Assembly (NCBI RefSeq): GCF_048564905.1
Contig: NW_027328740.1
Coordinates: 67,274,662-67,338,661, forward strand
DNA length: 64,000 bases
DNA from: Vicugna pacos
Lineage: Eukaryota > Chordata > Mammalia > Artiodactyla > Camelidae
Direction of reading: 5' to 3'
A program made the position numbers and the translations under genes. Of the stretch, positions 22,395 through 35,034 are shown piece by piece (the first letter of the stretch is position 1; the number at the start of each line of letters is the position of its first letter). The notes beneath the pieces were generated by a model, which searched no databases, had not been told where the DNA came from, and worked only from the letters and a program-made list of their open reading frames with translations.

Positions 22395-22500
22395 CTTGTT
22401 TAGTCATTCATTCAACAGACATTTATTGAGTAACCTCTGTGGGTCAGATGCTTTCATAGGGTTATCTGATTCTTCAACAGTATGGTGAAACAGGTAATGT
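22395..22500 (-). repeat. MIR SINE (antisense)
   Basis: 'tcattcaacagacatttatt', 'gagtaacctctgtgggtcag' correspond to the MIR tail read in antisense. Confidence 0.6.
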
Positions 22501-22679
22501 TTTCTTTTTTTAATCTGAGAAAATTAGCTCTGAGACGTTATAAACCCCCAAAGGAAATATAGCTCATAAAGGAGCAATAGTAAATTTGTACATTCCACCC
22601 TTTTTATGCAGGTGTTACCCTAGGCATTTTACATTTGCAAACATCCGTAATCCAGATATATTCTTGTAAGGCAAGGATT

Positions 22680-22730
22680 TTGTTTTTAATTGAATTATAG
22701 TCAAGTGTACAAGGTTGTGTCAATTGCAAG
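22680..22730 (-). mobile_element. Short L1 3' tail (antisense)
   Basis: 'attgaattatagtcaagtgt' and 'acaaggttgtgtcaatt' match the last bases of artiodactyl L1. The remnant abuts the camelid SINE that follows. Confidence 0.5.
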
Positions 22731-22763
22731 ATTTTTTTAAATTTTGAATTAAAAATATTTTTT

Positions 22764-22884
22764 GAGGAAGGTAATTAAGTTTATTTATTTGTTTCATTAT
22801 TTAAAATAAGGTACTGGGGTTTGACCCCAGGATCTTGTACATGATAAGCTCGTGCTCTACCACTGAACTGTACAGCCCTCCCCA
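22764..22884 (-). repeat. Camelid VIC-type tRNA SINE (antisense)
   Basis: The clearest copy in the window. In antisense: 'aggtaattaagtttatttat', 'aaggtactggggtttgaccc', 'aggatcttgtacatgataag' and 'ctctaccactgaactgtaca'. The reverse complement reads as a tRNA-Ala-like head with A and B boxes and an A/T-rich tail. This is the main evidence for a camelid source. Confidence 0.9.
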
Positions 22885-23315
22885 AGGCAAGTTTCCTCAT
22901 CCATTATTCTGCAGCTTAGGAGTTCAAATAAATTGGATAGAAATCCAGATCTTTTGATCCTACTGTGGTCCTTTTCTTTATATTCTGCTGAAGGGGGTTA
23001 GGGAAAGCAGTTCCTTTGTTCATTTTTTTATTCAGCATTTTTGTGCAGTGACTTCGCTTCAGGACCTTGCTAGGTGCTTGGAAACAGAAATCAAGAAATG
23101 ACCCTTCTCTGCAGGGGCAGGAAGCCTAGACCAAAAGCTGGGTAATGTGATCCGAGCTACAGTAGCCATGTGCAGACTCTGAGGACAAACTGTACCCCCG
23201 GATTTGCTTTGGCTTCCCTTGCCTTCTGGCTGGTACACACCAGATCACTGCATCCCAAATGCGCCCGCAGCCCACAGCACAGTATGTACCTCGATCTCCT
23301 CTCCCCTCTCCGCAG

Positions 23316-23888
23316 GGCCTGCAACATGAGCATCCCTGACTACGTGCAGTGTGCTGAGGACTATGAGACTCTTCCCGTTGTGGTCCAACCCGTGGGGATC
23401 ATCTCAGAGGAGAATTTCTTTTGCATCTATAAGCGAACCTCCTCGGTGAGCCAGATTAGCCCGTGCGGCTTCCAGTGGGCACTCTGTATCCACTACAGGC
23501 ACCAATATGCGCCCGAGAGTGGGTGGAGCAGCTTCAAGAGCCACCGCAAGTTCGTGGGCCCTGTCACCATTACCGACTTCCTCTCTGCCAAGGCCTTCTA
23601 GAAGCTCCATGTGCAGAGGAGCTGTATGGCACCGCGCTTAATGACTCTCAGCTCTTTGTCTTTGTGCTGCATGGGGTGGTAGCCGAGCCGCCGGGCAGCG
23701 ACGTGTCCTTTAATCTACGAGGACTGCAGGGTGGTGGAGAAGAGGATTGAGGACTTCACTGAGTCATTCTTCATCTTGCCCATGTCCAAGTGGCTGGATG
23801 CAGCCCCCAACAATTCTGGGGACAAGATCGCCCTCCGTTGCATCCCGTTTGAGAAGGAGGACATCATGTGACTGGACACAGACAGCAG
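23316..23888 (+). pseudogene. TRAPPC9: TRAPPC9 pseudogene, ATG exon
   Basis: A pyrimidine-rich acceptor (ctcccctctccgcag) opens the exon and the donor cag|gtaagt closes it after the equivalent of DTDSR. The start codon is at 23326. It reads [32 protein letters not shown], later [33 protein letters not shown] and [16 protein letters not shown], all recognisably the TRAPPC9 N-terminus. Damage: loss of about four codons near 23592, a TAG at 23599-23601, a one-base loss just after (near 23616), a compensating shift near 23716, and a TGA at 23869-23871 where the family has Gly before LDTDSR. The ATG context and both splice sites remain intact. Confidence 0.9.
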
Positions 23889-24482
23889 GTAAGTTTCCCT
23901 GGAGGCCAGTCCACCCTGGCTGTGTTCCGGGTTTCTTCCCTACATCCAGAAAGGGATCAGCAAGGAAGAGGACTGTGTTGTAGCTAAGGTGGAGGGAGGT
24001 GAAACCCGCCGGTTTACAGACATTTAAAAGTGAATCTGCCTCTGTTTCAGAGAGATCCTTTTAGGGTTAATGTGGACACTTCCTCCCGCTTTTCAGCCAG
24101 AACCATGGTGGGACCCCTTGAGTCACTGTCCAATAGAGTAGCCACAGCCACTGATGCTAGGAGCACTGGGGAGGAGGCTGGTCTGTGTTGAGATGTGCTG
24201 TAGGTCAAATACATATTAGACGCTGAGGTTTGTCTAGTAAAAGAATATAAACTATCTTGTTACTTCCTATATTGATTACATGTCAAAATGATAGTATTTT
24301 ACATGCAGTAGATTAAGTAAGATCTGTTCTTAAAATTAGTTTCTAGTATTTGTTTTTGTTTGTTAGTTTGTTTCTTTGTTTACCGTTTTAAATGTGGCAA
24401 CTGGGAAACTTTCTTTACATGGCTCTCATTTCATTTCTGTTGGGCAGCCTGACCTGAGACAGTCTCATCCCTTTGTTTATAG

Positions 24483-24783
24483 ATGAGATGCTGAATCCCG
24501 AGAGGCAGAACGAGGCGCTGGTTGAGCTGGGGCTGGAGCCGGTGTCTCCTGCCTTCCAGGCCCAGCACCTATTCGGCTCAGGCCCTCTCTTCCTGCCCGA
24601 CAGCCAGCATGCCATGTTAGGACATCAGAAACACCGCCAAGGACTTCCGAATGAACTCCTTATGCAGGGAAAAGCGTATCACGGAGTATGGGAAAGAGCA
24701 GATAAATGTTCATTCTCACCTTGTCCCTGTGATTAAGTCAAGGGCCCCACTTTGCCTCGAAAGTGCAGACGAGCTCTTCTGAG
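24483..24783 (+). pseudogene. Unidentified exon-like coding relic
   Basis: A good acceptor (ccctttgtttatag) is followed by a protein-like frame: EMLNPERQNEALVELGLE, then PVSPAFQAQHLFGSGPLF, LPDSQHA. After a one-base frame change near 24618 it continues DIRNTAKDFRMNSLCREKR, ITEYGKEQINVHS and stops near 24783. The composition, lack of repeats and clean frame look like real coding sequence, but it does not match TRAPPC9 as I remember it and I do not recognise the protein. It could be an exon of another gene caught in the duplication or a processed-pseudogene piece. No clear donor follows. Confidence 0.45.
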
Positions 24784-26862
24784 CTGCCTACCCCCCCAAC
24801 TTCTTCTCTGTTTCCCCGTGTATCTATCGTGCTGTCCCTCGTGCAGAGGATGGTGAGATGCCTTTGCCGAGAGGTGGTCCCTGTTTGCTGGGGAGAGTGA
24901 GGGAATCTGTGTCGTCCTGGCCTGTGGACTTGGGCCATGAGTCTGGAGAGCGCTCATGGTGGTCCCACAGGTGTCGGTCGGAGGACCTGGCACGTGCTGC
25001 CGGGCCCGCTGTGGGGAGGTGCTCTGTGATTCTTGAACTTTACTAATCTCAGATTCTACTTTCTGGTTGTTGGTAAGTTGGAGGAGAAGATGCCAGAGAA
25101 TTAATAAAAAGAATGTCCAGACCAGCCCTGTGAGTTATAGGAACAGGGGACCCAAGTCCCACCTGTGTGAGGTGCCTAGCGGGCTCTGGATGAAATTTGT
25201 GTTCCTCCTGAACATACCTCTATGGCTTAAGGAAGGGGCAAGTAATGTCGTGGCCATGAACTGTACTTGTCCCACGGGGCCCTGTGATCTACATGCCCGC
25301 ACTCCCCTTCTGCTCCTTGGAGATGAAGTGTCAGGTTTAGGAGCCTGGACACTGTTGTGGGCATAGCTGCCAGCACTGTGCTCCACCGAGGCTGGCTCCA
25401 TTCACCTCACATGTCACCACCTGCTGAGCCCCCAGGCGTCAGTCAAGGTAGGTGCATCGGTGCAACGTAAGCAGGGACCACCTTCTCACCCTGCACAGAC
25501 TGGTGGGTGAGCAGTGGAAGCCTGGAGCCCTGCCCCACCCCCAGGCCAGTGCCTCTTTTGTCATAGGAGGCACTGGTGACATTTTTCTCACCAATTGCTT
25601 GGCTCTGAGTCTGCAGAGCCACCAGAGAATGCCAGCTTGTTTTTGCCTTTTGAAGTTTTCCCTTGGGATTTGACGGAGTAGCTGGATGTGTGCTTAGCCC
25701 ATAGTGTAAGACACTGTCACCATTGTTTACCCAGAACCTCGTGTACCAGCCATGGCTCTCGGCATGAAAATACAGCAGCGCATTAAACCTCCCTCCTGGT
25801 GGGTCTGTCGGTTCTGGTACCATAAGGGCTCAGCCAGCATCTGAACGTCAGTGAGATATCGCGGCCAGTGAGCTAGGGTCAAGCACGTTCTCTTCCAGTC
25901 ACTTTTACTCCATTGTTGCTTTTACTATTCCACAGTCATTAATGTTTTAAACAATGCTTTGGTGCAGGAGCAGAGCCTAATTCTCTCCTGCTACTCTTGT
26001 TGGAAGTGAGTAAAATTGTCCAGCCTGAAATGCGACCACAGTTTATAGCTCAAAAGCTTCCTAGACGCATGTAGGTGGAGTTTTGGTTAGGGGCGCTGAC
26101 CACATTGGGGTACCCTGGCAGCGTCGCTCCCCTCAGGCCCCTGTCTTCCCTGGATCAGGAGGTGAGGGTGGTTCTCACCGTTCCCACGTCCCTGGCCTCA
26201 CACACTCACGTAAATTCTTGTACGTGCTGTCAAAATCATTTTTGTTCTTGTGTTTTTCTAATTTTCTCTTGTTCCTCTTTTCCTTTTTCTTTATTCCTTT
26301 TTCTCTTGTACTGCCACGTTAGCATCTTGTTGCGTCTGAAAATGTGGGCTGTGCACACCCTGAATTTGAAATAGCCAGATCGCCCTCCGTACTGTCTCCA
26401 TCGCTTTAAAAACCAAAAACTTAACAGCTGCCTTGTTCCCTGTATTATCCTAGTCATCTTTTTTATTTCTAATTTTTTGGAATATTTGCTTTGTTACTAC
26501 ATCACCCACTGGTGTTTGATACCTGTTAAAATCCGTGCTTTGAGGAACCTGTTTGGTCCTCCTTATATTTGGTGACAAATATGCCTTTATTAAATTTGTT
26601 TGATTGTTTTGAAGAAGTAAGATGCGAATTGATTTGGGCTGCTGCTGAGGGATTATTTTCATGGAATATTTAACCTTGTAAAGTCAAATTCTGCAGGATC
26701 TTTCTCGATTCCTGCTTTTACACAAACGTGCTCGGCACGCCGTTCTTGGCTGTCACTGTGTGACATGCGTGACGGCGCTTCCTGACCGGCAGTCACTGGT
26801 GAGAAAGTGGCCTGCTCTGGGGTGAGCTGCTGCAGGGGACGCTGTTGGAGGAAACATTCACC

Positions 26863-26893
26863 GTTTTGTGTTGTTTTGTTTTGTTTTGTTTTT
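26863..26893. repeat. (TTTTG)n simple repeat
   Basis: About six tandem ttttg units. Confidence 0.85.
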
Positions 26894-28563
26894 GCATTCA
26901 AATTCCCAGTGCCATTTACTTTGCTTTGCCTTCATAAAGGGGCAGAAGTGGGTCTTAAATCCATGCCACTCTTTTGTTCCCTTTACGAGGCTGGTTTTTC
27001 TGAATATCAGGATAACATGGCCTTCTCCTCAGTAACTGGCTCACCTGGATCTCGTGGACACAGGGACCGCTAAAGGGGACCGTAACTTCCTGTCTGCTTC
27101 AGCTATAGTGGACATTCAGAACCGGGTCTGTGGTTTGCCTCAGCAGCCGTGCAGGCCTCCCTGCCGCGGCCTTTACTTGTAACCCATGGTGGCAGAAAAT
27201 AGCTGACTCCGTGTCTGTTGCAGCTGACGTCCACCACTGTCGGCCTTGTCGTAGGTTTGCGGTAGTGAGTCTCCGACACCTCAGTCAGCCGTGAAGGAAG
27301 ATGCTTTGGCCGACCTAGGACCTTGGATTCTCACCCCCACCCTGGTTCATCTCACTCGGTGGAAGGGTTTGGCTACCACCATCATGTTGACCATGAGGCC
27401 ATGTTTGTCCTTTCATGCTCTGGTCCAAATGTGGACACTACATTTTTCACTGAATTTGTCTCGATTGAGACAGGCCAGAATATCTGAATGAGTCCATCAC
27501 ATTCTGGGTGGGGAACAGAACTGAAATAAGTGTCGCAAGTAGGAGTCTAGGCTGTCCGGCTTGGCAAATGCAGGCTGGGATTTGTGATGGCCGAGCTGTG
27601 CCCTGGAAGAAGGCCTTTCCCGTGGCTCCCGAGAGCCCAGATGTCGGAGTGAGAACAGCCTTGCCTGGGATCCTCCATCCTCATCTGCTCACTGGCAAGT
27701 GTGTCTGCTAATTAGGAGCTCCCCCAGACCTCGGGCCCTTCAAAGTTCAGACCACGGGAGTAATTTGAGTCCCTTCTCCTGGGCCTCCATTGTGAGAATC
27801 CAGTGCCTTCTGAGGTGACCCGTGCCAGAAGATGCCTCCCCCTCCAGGGAGCACCCTACAGAGTACTGTGACTCAGTGCACCATGCTGTGAGCTTGTGGG
27901 GTTACAGCCATGGTGCCTGCAGAACCAGACTTGAGATGGGCTTAGCGACAGAAATAATAGGACTGATTCCGGGGCAGGGATTGTTGGAGGGAACAGTGGA
28001 AATTGAATGTGACCTCAAACACATAGGTGGGTGCTGGGGCTGTTACTAAAATGGGGAGCCTGGGAGGTACCTGCCAGGAATCGAATTCCAGAGTAAATAG
28101 TGGACATGAGGCATTTTTAAGATGCCATTTGTCATCCAAGTTAGGACTTCAAAGAGGCACTCGGGTATGTGACCCTGGGGCTCACCTGAAGGAGCCGGAC
28201 TATAGATACACGTTGGGAGTCGTCAGTCTTAGCTGGTGTTCACAGCCTTGCATGTGAATTAGATCATCTCGAGAGGTGCAGACATTGGCTGGGGGGGGCA
28301 GGGCTGTGCCTGGTTTGGAGGAAAGCCCAGACCATGCAGCTTTGGTGTGTCAGTCAGCGGCGTTTGGGATTTTTCGAATAATGCCATTTATCCTTAAGGG
28401 GCCGGGCGGTGTGCAGGGCCAGCCAGGAAGAAATCTGAAGGGAGGGTCGTAGCCACGTGTGTGTCTTGGGAAGATGCAGAGTCTGCAGGGTGCCGGAGGG
28501 TAGAATTTTTTGAAGCTTGAGTTGGAGTGGGAAGTGGGGAGAAGGTAGTCACACTCACCTGTG

Positions 28564-28582
28564 AGGGAGGGAGGGAGGGAGG
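28564..28582. repeat. (GGGA)n simple repeat
   Basis: A short run of gggagggaggga units. Confidence 0.7.
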
Positions 28583-29004
28583 CCTGGGGAGTCCCCAACC
28601 TACCGGACTCACTTTCCCATGAACAGAAGGCAATCATACAGAGTATCTGAGGTGAGAAAGGATGGGCGCTGGAAGGGGAGCCAACCTGGAGAATGGTGTT
28701 TGGACAGTTCTGGAATAGTCTCCCTGCAAAATAGAGTTAAAAATACCCAGACTCTTAAGAACATTGATAGTGACTTGGGAGGAGGCAGTTGTTTCTCTGG
28801 CCTCCTAAGGGTAAGGCATGTATCCGGGGATACACAGATGATATGGGCAGTCTGTTCCTGGGGCTTGATCCTTACTGGGGGAACAGTGCATGTTTAAAGG
28901 GGGAGAAGGGCAGCGGAGGGAAACTAGCCAGGCCCAATCTCAGGTACTAGTCGGCCGACCTACTTGCATGTTGCATTCACACCCATGCCTCCCAGGTTGG
29001 CGGT

Positions 29005-29110
29005 GGCAGCCCCCTTTTGCAGATTGGGAAGCCTTCTCAGAGGGGTTAAGGAATTGGTTCCTTTAGCGGCTAGTAAATGCTGTAGCAGGATTCAAGCAGG
29101 GCCTTGTCAG
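29005..29110 (-). repeat. MIR-like SINE (antisense)
   Basis: 'gcagattgggaagccttctc', 'agaggggttaaggaattggt', 'gctagtaaatgctgtagcag' resemble antisense MIR. Confidence 0.5.
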
Positions 29111-30199
29111 ACTTCAAGAGCATGTTCTCTCTACTGTTTCCAGTACTTCCCTGTTATACCTGGAATGGTGAAGTGGGTCAGTTTTGGAGACTTTCAGAAA
29201 AAGTATGATTTAAGTGCCTCAGGACTGTTTCACAAAACTCAGCGTTCTTTGATGGTTCTGAAGCACCGCAGTGCTTTTCGCCCCACAGTTGTTAAATCTT
29301 ACTCCTTTGTTGATTACATGATTACAAATGACGTGCAGGTGCAAAACCACACTTAGCAGCTTCTGAAGGGAAACTCTCCAGTTCTCCCTTGATCGGCTAT
29401 CTTCCGCGGGATGTAACTGTGCTGCAGCGTAGGCCTGAGCTTTACTTATGGAGTGAGGGTTTGATATCCAAAGTTAGCATAAAACGGTCAGATGAAGAAA
29501 ATCGACGTTGACAAATTATTTTTGGGTTTCATTAGTCAAGGTATACTATCAGTCAATGGCCCATATAACAAATGAAATTGAGTACACAACATTGCATTTC
29601 TTACTTTCTATTTAGAGTTCTCTTACAGAATAAGGTTGTCTGCTTTGTAACATCAGCTCCACCACCACGGCACCTATCAGTGTGTAGGTGTGATTGCATG
29701 TACACCGTGAATATAATATGGGCTTCCTCAGCCTCAGACACTCCAGTGCATAATCATGGGCTGTAGCCATCTCTTAGTCACGCAAATACTTCTAAAATTA
29801 TAGGATGCCAGAAATGAAAGAAGAGAGAGAGAGAGTTTGCCTTTATCAAAATTCCTTTCAGTTCTAACTGCAAACTGTTTTTGAGCAGCTCTGGTTTCCT
29901 TTGGATATGAATATATACATTTTTTTGCATGTAATCTGGGCTTTGGACTAGAACACCAAGCTCTTGCTGTCCACAAGCCACAAAAATAGTAGCCAAATTG
30001 CACACGTGTGAAATGGTTTATACTTTTTTCTGAGAAAGTATCCTTGAATTTGGGACTTGGACTGTGATTTTTGATTTTTGCTTCCCCCACCCCTCTTTTA
30101 ATTTCTCACTCTTTCCCACGTGGCCCCCAAGATTTCGTGGTCTCAAAGGAGTGGGCAAACAACCAGTTGGTCACCATGTACTGCTGCTATAGATGGAGC

Positions 30200-30997
30200 C
30201 CAGCGAAGACCTAAAGGACATTATCTGAGAGGACTTCCTTGAAGAAATGGGCCCTACATTCAGTTGTGAGGACAGAGTAAGTGTCAGCCAGGAGAAAGAG
30301 TCAAGAATGTGGCTCAGGTGGCAGGTGCAGCCCGGGCAGAGGCCTGGAGGCTTTTTGTGTGGGGACCCGTGGAGAGTGCCCTGTGTGATCCAGGGTGGAG
30401 GGTGCCCCTGCTGGGGAGGACACTGGAGAGTGTATGGAGTGGAGGGCTTTGGAAGAGGTTGGGTTTTACTAGAACTGACACAGTAGGCAGTGAAGAGCGT
30501 CATCAGTAAGTGACCGTCAGGAAAGGTACTTCTGGTTTTGCTTCTGATATTCTACAGACAGAAGGGTCGGGACGAGAGAGAGCAGGTATGTCTGTCCCTT
30601 TGAGACCCATCCCATCATTCATTTATTCATAACACGTGCACTTCTGAGTGTCAAGGGGAGAAAAGTTACAGCCACATTATTAAGCAAAATGTATTTGGTT
30701 CTTGTGAACTTACATTGTCAGAAGTTGAATTACCCTAGAATATTCTAGGAACAGAGGAAAAAATTTGGGAGGTTGGAGGGAGGGAAGGCTTCCTTGGGAA
30801 ACAGTCAAAATGAGCCTGGAGGCAAGTGGCAAGTAGGAGCAGGTCAGGGGGCCACTTTGGTCACTGGGGACCTGGGTACTGAGGTGAGGCTGGGCATGCA
30901 GTGTCTGGGGTGGGGCTAGAATTCCACCAGGGAGCCTCTGAAGGGTTTGAACTGGGAGTGATGTAATCAAATTTGTGATTTGGGAAGGCTGCCGTGG

Positions 30998-31037
<40 letters not shown>

Positions 31038-31190
31038 CGGGGAAGAGGGGAAGGATGCCGCCAACTGGGGGGTCATTAGAAGACCATTCACAGGCTGGGA
31101 GAGGGGCGTCGGGATTGCTTGAGGATGGCAGGGGCAGTGTGGAAGCCGAATTTCCTTATGGGGAGGGCTTGTTAGCGGGGTCGCTCTAGC
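30200..31190 (+). repeat. Possible ancient interspersed repeat
   Basis: Phrases such as 'gaggacttccttgaagaaat', 'ggcagaggcctggagg', 'cctctgaagggtttgaactg' and 'tgatgtaatcaaatttgtga' recur widely in mammalian genomes in this order, possibly as an L2-derived family. I cannot name the family with certainty and the borders are loose. Confidence 0.3.
31001..31035. repeat. (GT)n microsatellite
   Basis: About 17 uninterrupted tg units. Confidence 0.95.
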
Positions 31191-32149
31191 GGCACCTTGT
31201 GGCTGGAAGAAAACAGATGGAGGCCGCCAGCTGGACTTTCCTTTTCTCTCCTTCCCTGCCTTGTGTGATGATCCTAGCTCAGCTAACTTTGGAACAGAAG
31301 AGCTAAGTTCCAGGGTAGCCCAGGGGTTAGTTGAGCTCGTTCAAGTGAGATCTGATAGGATTTAAGCTTGTGTTGAGATCTGCATGTTCACTTAGCAAGA
31401 AACATCCCGGCATTTCGATTTCCATAGGGATTTTTATTCTTCATTAAGATTGCTTTATTGGTGAGAGGAAATTTAATACAGCTGTTGTCTTTCTCAAAAT
31501 AAATCATATCTTTTAAGACCTTTAATATTCAAAAGAATAGGAATGTATAAAAATGTTAAAGTAAGTCTTTGGTGTAGTTTCTTTGCTTTCTGAGTTAAAG
31601 TGGATTTAGGGTCTTTGCATTACTTAATAGCACATCCTTGTCAGTATTTAAAGAGCTGTTAGGGAGCGCCCCAGGCCCCACCTCTCAAAACATCATTAAA
31701 GTTTGCTCTGAAATAGTGAGGTCATAAAGGTCTTTTTTGCAGAAATCAAAAAGTTGGTTTATAATAAGCAGCATAGCTACTTTTATAAAATAATAATAGG
31801 TTCAAAATTAAGAAAGTGGAGGATAATTAATTTTTTAAACCTGAAACATAAAGTTTCTTGTGCTAATGTTGCAACTGGAAATTTTGAAAAGAAAAATCCT
31901 ACTGTAATATCATCTATGTGGAATACATATATGACTTTCACGTTTGAAAGGTAACTGTGCAGTGGTTTTTGAAGTCAGGAGCATTCCAGCTCAGTTACTG
32001 GCAGTGGTGGTTGCTGGTTTTCAATGGAAGAGCCTAAATTTGCCTTCTTAGCTTTTTTTTTTGTAGTGAGAGGGTTAAGTAGTGCTTTGCCAGCATGATT
32101 TTGGGGGAATTTGAGGGCAGATGTGTACCAGCAGTGAGATATTTCCATG

Positions 32150-32284
32150 CATTTTATTTTTTGAACATCACCAGGGCACATGTGGGTTTGTGCCTGCAGG
32201 CTGGGATGCTGCAGGGCTCCCTGATCCATCACCGTTATGTCTTGGTGCTGCTACAGTCAGTGAATGATTTTCTGTGGATTGGAG
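32150..32284 (+). pseudogene. TRAPPC9: TRAPPC9 pseudogene, exon encoding the LQAGMLQ segment
   Basis: The frame [17 protein letters not shown] followed by [12 protein letters not shown] matches TRAPPC9 [18 protein letters not shown] and LLRSVNDFLWLG. The donor ggag|gtaagg after LWIG is intact, with the phase expected for the next exon. The 5' end of the exon is degraded: the residues before HVG do not align, so the start is approximate. One codon of the family (Asp in HVGDLC) is missing. The surrounding intron is ordinary AT-rich DNA. Confidence 0.88.
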
Positions 32285-32559
32285 GTAAGGTGGTCTGATG
32301 TAGATGATCAGATGTGCAGTAAAGTGCTATTACTTGAAATAAGAGTAACCTAGAAACATGGCTCTAACAATACAGGATGAGGGAGGAGAAGTGGCTGAGC
32401 TGCTTGCAGTGGGGAGTCTTCTCAGGTGACTCCCTAACCGTGATTCCTGCCAATATCCGCCCCAGCCCTGCACGGCAGTCTTAATATGGAAGAAAAGATT
32501 GTCAGTGAGCAATCTAAGTAAAATCTTGACTCTTTTCTTTCCTGTTGATGAATATGTAA

Positions 32560-32690
32560 GTTGTTATCATGGCTTAAGTACATTTCCTCATTTGTGAAAT
32601 TTGAGTAATATCGTTTACCTTGTCTGACTGTGAGAGTTAGATGCCTTGTATACAAAGAACCGAAGAGGTGCTTAATAAAAATGTACTGTC
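32560..32690 (+). repeat. MIR SINE
   Basis: 'cctcatttgtgaaatttgag', 'tgactgtgagagttagatgc', 'aagaggtgcttaataaaaat' follow MIR order. Confidence 0.6.
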
Positions 32691-33374
32691 ACAATGACAG
32701 ATATTTTAGAATGATCAACTCTGAATACTAAAGAGTGTCGCTTATTTCTGATGCATATTCAATATGTATATATATGATATATTTGAATATGGTATAAAGT
32801 AACAAGGATTTATTGCTTTTTAGGGCAGTATGAAATTTTAATGAAATCTGTATAATTCTAGTGAGACAGGGACTAGGTAAATTGCCTTAAGCAGACGACC
32901 TTGAAGATTAATTACACAGAATATGTATTGTTACAACTCAGAATTCATGTTGCCGTGTAACCATCCACTCAGACATTTAAATTCATGGGATTCTGACCAG
33001 ATCCATTAAGATAAGTAAAATCCACATTGATCATTTTCAGGGAATAAACTTCTCTCTTTGTGATTAAAGAAAATTTTGATTTTTTTCTGCACTCTTAACA
33101 GGTTTAAAACATCAAAACATTGATTTGACATGTCACTTTTTTAATAGAGAGAATAAAGCTCATGTTGTTTTATTATGTAAATAAATGTTTTTGTATTTCA
33201 ACAAGGTTGTACGATTTCCTGGCTCTTTGAGAAGTATTTTGCAATATACTTAGATAACCTACTGTTGGAAAAATACAAACGTGACTTTTATGAATATAGT
33301 GCCTAGTACAGTGCTTTTGCTACAGTGCAAGACATGAGGCCTAGGAGAGCTTTGCTGCCAATTGCCAGGGGGAC

Positions 33375-33450
33375 AGATCCCATGTCTCAGTTTCCACTCC
33401 TGTAAAATGAAGTGGCTGGACCGGATTCTTTCCTCTTCTAAGATGAGTTG
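33375..33450 (+). repeat. MIR-family SINE fragment
   Basis: 'tctcagtttccactcctgta' and 'aaatgaagtggctggaccgg' resemble the MIR core with a MIR3-type tail. Confidence 0.45.
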
Positions 33451-34084
33451 CCATGAGCCTATATCTTCTGTTTATATTCAGGAGTACTATCAATATCAGA
33501 TTAAATACTGAATACCCCTCCCTTCCCCCCGAAGTAAAGTGCAGTATGTGCTACATAAGCATTTCGTTATCTGATTTCCGTTTCTGATCCTACAGGCAAT
33601 TTTTGTGCTGCATGTTTCCCGGCAACCTGGAAGGTCTTTTTACCCATAGGTGGCGCTGCTGCACCTTCTTACAGTCTTAACTTTCCTGTTTGTAAAGGAA
33701 GGCTTAAACAACGTTATTTTATTTTCTTTGCTTAATGCTTCAGAATAGCCCAATGTCCATTATGTCTGTCTACCTGGAAAAATTATTCTGCTTATATTTT
33801 AGTTTTATTCTATCATCTCGTTGTGAACATTTCAGACTTGCTGTGCAAACAGTGACAAAATCGGACTTTTCTTCCAGTGTTAGAAACCAGTGAGCCGGGA
33901 TTTTATAAAACAGCTAGAAGCGGCTTCTGGAGCACCTTAAAGCTGAAAAGCGTATTGAGTTCCCTGAGTATTGACCCCGCCGCTGTGTGTTAATTGCTGG
34001 TAGGAGATTTGGTACATATACGAAGGGGTGTAGTGATTTGACTTGGGTTTGCGTGCACGCGCTGCCACTGAGCCACGTGAACCT

Positions 34085-34215
34085 GAGTCAGTTCGTTTTG
34101 AGTTTTTCCCTCATCTGTGACATGGGGACATTCGTATCTGCTTCGTAGAATTATGAGAATTAGAAATTATGTAAAATGTTTACCACAGTGGGTATGTCAA
34201 GAGGGCTCAAAAACT
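34085..34215 (+). repeat. MIR SINE
   Basis: 'ccctcatctgtgacatgggg', 'cttcgtagaattatgagaat', 'taaaatgtttaccacagtgg' follow MIR order. Confidence 0.65.
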
Positions 34216-35034
34216 TTAGCTGCTGTTTTGTGTGAAGCCATCATTTGAGAGTCTTTGGCAATTACTAAGAAACAGGAAAATAAGAAAAGATGGTTTTATG
34301 ATGAGAGATACTTGGGGAGGTTCCATAGTTCCTAAACCCATAATTAAGCATCAGCAGAGTAAGAACTGTTACACAGTCGCCCTGAACCAACGTTAAGCCA
34401 CAGAATTATTTGTTACTTCATATATGTTGGGGCTTAAGGGGATGCAATACTTATACACATGTTGTTTCCAGCAGCCAACTGAGAGATGACACAAAAGAGT
34501 AGACAGGCGATAGATGTCTTCTTTGTTACTGATGAAGCCACGTTCTCCATGAACTTCAGGGCTGTGGAAAAATGCGTGTCATGATATTGTGTCCCAGAAG
34601 TGGAGACTCACACTGTCCCATGTAGCTCTGGGCCACAGCGAGCCTTCCCTTGAGGGGACCTGCCCCTTCATGCACAGGTCTGACCTGCCATGGAGCTGAG
34701 CATCCCAGGTGCTTCCCAATGGTGATCAACACTGGAGTGAAAGGAAGGGTTTCAAACGCCCTGCTTGTCTCCCCGGACTCACATCTCACTCTGTTAGTGT
34801 GAGGAGGGCTAATTGTGGGCCAGGGGCCAGGGTTGTGAAGGTAGAAGCACTCTCCATGGCCCAGAGGTGTGATTAGGAGGCATCCCCTCCCTCGGTTTAA
34901 CCAGGTGGTGGGATGGAAGAGAAGTGTGCTACCCAAGATTTTATAAAAGGAGAAATAAGGATTTTTTTTAAGGACTTAGACTAGCCAGTAAACACATAAG
35001 ATGATTAGAAAAGAGACTTGTAAATCACTTTCAT

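Larger units (their letters stand above)
18582..23315. other. Intron 1 of the TRAPPC9 copy
   Basis: From the donor at 18582 to the acceptor ending at 23315. It contains the rest of the CpG island, L1M and L1 fragments, several MIRs and one camelid SINE, all listed separately. No further coding exon was recognised. Confidence 0.5.
23889..32149. other. Intron 2 of the TRAPPC9 copy
   Basis: Between the donor at 23889 and the next recognisable exon. It contains an unidentified exon-like block (24483-24783), short simple repeats, a (GT)n tract, a MIR near 29 kb and possible ancient repeats at 30.2-31.2 kb. Stretches 24.8-28.5 and 31.2-32.1 kb hold nothing I recognise. Confidence 0.5.

Noticed and set aside
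22764-22884. tRNA-Ala gene
   Set aside because: The tRNA-like part belongs to a VIC SINE with an A/T-rich tail; the cloverleaf is diverged.
23170-23325. N-terminal extension of the TRAPPC9 frame upstream of MSIPDY
   Set aside because: The frame is open by chance through the 3' end of intron 1. The splice acceptor at 23314-23315 and family homology place the start at 23326.
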